The notes beneath the pieces were generated by a model, which was not told the origin of the DNA, searched no databases, and was given only the letters and a program-made list of their open reading frames with translations. DNA of 6,850 nt from Desulfuromonadaceae bacterium UBA6124. GTDB lineage: Bacteria > Desulfobacterota > Desulfuromonadia > Desulfuromonadales > Trichloromonadaceae. Position 1 is the stretch's first letter; every line of letters starts with the position of its first letter. Below, one piece after another: positions 5,572-6,850 of this stretch. Both the position numbers and the translations under genes were made by a program. The stretch covers positions 1-6,850 of the forward strand of contig DIVU01000035.1 in NCBI GenBank assembly GCA_002423365.1. Direction: 5' to 3'.

Positions 5572-6467
5572 TGTCTCTGTAATTCCTTCAGGTTAAACAC
5601 GACATCCTTGCGTGCATCGGCCAAGGCCGGCACGGGATAGTCCTTGAGTTGCAAAACCGCGCGGACGACGGAATCGTCGAACCGGGCATCGGAAGACTTT
5701 TTCGTAAACTTGTAGTTGGCCAGTTTTCCCTGGGCGTCGAAAGTCAGCTGCATTTTGGTTTCCAGATCGGAGCGACCGACCTGATACTTGGAGAGACGCC
5801 AGGCCTGTTTGAGATATTCCTGCAGCCAGGCGTCGCTGGCAACCCCTTCCTCCGATCCCTTGCCGTCGGGCATGCCGATCGGGACGTCGCCGGCGGAACC
5901 CTTGTTCCGGGCCGCCGCCATCGCCGCGATCTTGTCCTGAACGCCGGCGTATTCCTGCTTTTTTTGCAACTTATCCAGGGCGCTGGTGACACTCGCCTCG
6001 TCCTTGTCCGTAACCTTCGGCTTGTCGGCCGGTTTCGGTTTCTCGGGTTTCGGCTTGGCTTCGGCCTTGGGCGTCGGTTTCGGGGTCGGCTTGGGTTCCG
6101 GTTTCGGTTCGGGTTTGGGCTTGGGCTTGGGCGGCTCGGGCTTGACGACCTCGGGTTTCGCTTCCGGCTTCGGCGGCAGCGGCACGGCGTCCGGTTTCGG
6201 TTCCGGGGCGCTGGCGCCCGGCGTCGGCTCGGTTTTCTCCGGCCCCTTGCGGACATCGGGGCGCCCGGCGCGGGGGTCTTTGACCGGCAGGTTGACCAGA
6301 TCGACGACGTAGACCGGCTTGGGCGGGGTCTTCATCTTCGGCAGGATGACCCCGGAAAAAAGGAGCAGCAGCACGACATGGATGATGAAGGAAACCACCA
6401 ACATGCGCGAAAGCCCTGTTTCGGAGCGGGCTTTAATGCCCTGCCTTATATGCGGATTCGGATGCAT
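5568..6467 (-). CDS. tolA: TolA, energy-transducing TonB-like arm of the Tol-Pal motor
   Basis: This 299-residue protein has a short positive cytoplasmic start (1-21), one transmembrane helix (about 22-43, with Ser26 and His30 in the region where TolA/TonB carry the SHLS-type motif), a Pro/Lys/Glu-rich arm (about 78-152), a short helical stretch (about 155-188), a Gly-rich linker and a C-terminal TonB/TolA-like domain (about 210-297). It should couple TolQR proton flow to TolB and Pal at the outer membrane. The arm is Pro-Lys repeats, as in TonB, rather than the long alanine-rich helix of E. coli TolA, and the protein is much shorter than that 421-residue homologue. TolA is preferred over TonB because it sits between tolR and tolB. 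The ATG at 6467 lacks a clear ribosome site; the next in-frame Met (codon 22) would remove the whole cytoplasmic segment. Confidence 0.88.
   Translation of the reverse strand: MHPNPHIRQGIKARSETGLSRMLVVSFIIHVVLLLLFSGVILPKMKTPPKPVYVVDLVNLPVKDPRAGRPDVRKGPEKTEPTPGASAPEPKPDAVPLPPKPEAKPEVVKPEPPKPKPKPEPKPEPKPTPKPTPKAEAKPKPEKPKPADKPKVTDKDEASVTSALDKLQKKQEYAGVQDKIAAMAAARNKGSAGDVPIGMPDGKGSEEGVASDAWLQEYLKQAWRLSKYQVGRSDLETKMQLTFDAQGKLANYKFTKKSSDARFDDSVVRAVLQLKDYPVPALADARKDVVFNLKELQRQ
6018..6212 (-). repeat. Pro-Lys low-complexity coding repeat within tolA
   Basis: Codons 86-150 of tolA are an imperfect tandem array of KP, PEPKP and PKPTPK units. On the plus strand it reads as GGTTTCGG/GGGCTTGG-like repeats. 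In TonB-type proteins such runs form a stiff extended rod across the periplasm. Slippage of the array could change arm length between strains. Confidence 0.85.
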
Positions 6468-6506
6468 AGAAAAGAACAGACAGCCGCGGGGGCTTCCAGA
6501 GGGGGG

Positions 6507-6850
6507 TCAGCGTGGTTCCTGGGAAACCATCCCCAGTTTGGCGACGCCGGCTTTCTTGATCGCCGCCATCACCGGGACGACCTTGCCGTACGGGACATCA
6601 CGGTCCGCTTCGAGGAAAACATCTTTTTCGTCCTCGGGCTTGTCCTTGAGAATCTGCTGAAGGACCGGGGTCAGCTTGGTGGCGTCCTCGATTTTGGTAC
6701 GGCCGATGGAGATGGCGCCGTCCTTCTGGACGGTGATCACCAGCGGTTCCTTGTTGGCGGTAAGGCTGGGGGCCTCCGCGACCTCGGGGAGATTGACGTC
6801 GACCCCCTGTTCCATCATCGGCGCGGTGACCATGAAGATGATCAGCAGCA
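6507..6850 (-). CDS. tolR: TolR/ExbD-family motor subunit (5' end outside window)
   Basis: The last 113 codons are present and the N-terminus lies beyond the right edge. The frame stays open to the window end, giving LLIIF directly before MVTAPMMEQGVDVNLPE. That is the end of the single transmembrane helix and the strongly conserved post-helix motif of TolR/ExbD, so the Met at 6833 is internal, not the start. The periplasmic domain continues to LGMVSQEPR at the stop. The membrane Asp that carries protons in this family should lie in the missing part. Placement directly before tolA and tolB supports TolR rather than ExbD. The gap to tolA is 39 bases with no promoter seen, so one operon with tolA and tolB is likely. 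Confidence 0.93.
   Translation of the reverse strand, partial: LLIIFMVTAPMMEQGVDVNLPEVAEAPSLTANKEPLVITVQKDGAISIGRTKIEDATKLTPVLQQILKDKPEDEKDVFLEADRDVPYGKVVPVMAAIKKAGVAKLGMVSQEPR

Noticed and set aside
5986..6312. Plus-strand frame encoding a Gly-Phe-Leu repeat protein
   Set aside because: It is the reverse complement of the Pro-Lys codon repeat of tolA, so its repetitive look is a by-product.
6507..6833. A complete small protein starting at Met 6833
   Set aside because: The frame stays open beyond it to the window edge and encodes the transmembrane end of TolR (LLIIF before MVTAPMM), so this Met is internal.

Overview
This window comes from a moderately GC-rich Gram-negative bacterium. The tol-pal gene order, a lipoprotein form of CpoB, a compact TonB-like TolA and a candidate sigma-54 promoter fit best with a deltaproteobacterium of the Geobacter/Desulfuromonas type. 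That assignment comes from gene content and protein style only and is moderately confident.

Left part (1-948), plus strand. A strong intrinsic terminator (29-82) closes a gene lying off the left edge. After it, a candidate -24/-12 (sigma-54) promoter at 130-145 precedes two tandem, paralogous small membrane proteins of 77 and 75 residues (211-444 and 492-719). Each has an excellent ribosome binding site, and a terminator at 748-791 closes the pair. I do not recognise a named function for them; they are the least explained content here. A 157-base leader with two small hairpins follows.

Middle (949-2643), plus strand. A 564-residue CPA2-type cation/proton antiporter carries a C-terminal PTS EIIA (nitrogen-type) domain with an intact phosphorylation signature around His479. 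This points to control of ion transport by the PTS-Ntr phosphorelay. A symmetrical bidirectional terminator (2661-2698) separates it from the convergent genes on its right.

Right part (2723-6850), minus strand. This is the Tol-Pal envelope cluster, transcribed right to left: tolR (5' end off the window), tolA, tolB, pal and cpoB/ybgF. TolR and TolA, with TolQ expected beyond the right edge, form the proton-driven inner-membrane motor and its periplasm-spanning arm. TolB is the periplasmic beta-propeller adaptor, Pal the outer-membrane lipoprotein that grips peptidoglycan, and CpoB a coiled-coil/TPR partner. tolA and tolB overlap by 4 bases. pal has its own sigma-70-like promoter after tolB, and a GC-rich hairpin with a UACG tetraloop lies between pal and cpoB. 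The structural genes thus appear to be transcribed in tiers.

No tRNA, rRNA, CRISPR array, insertion sequence or phage feature was seen. Apart from the left leader, no gene-free stretch exceeds about 160 bases.
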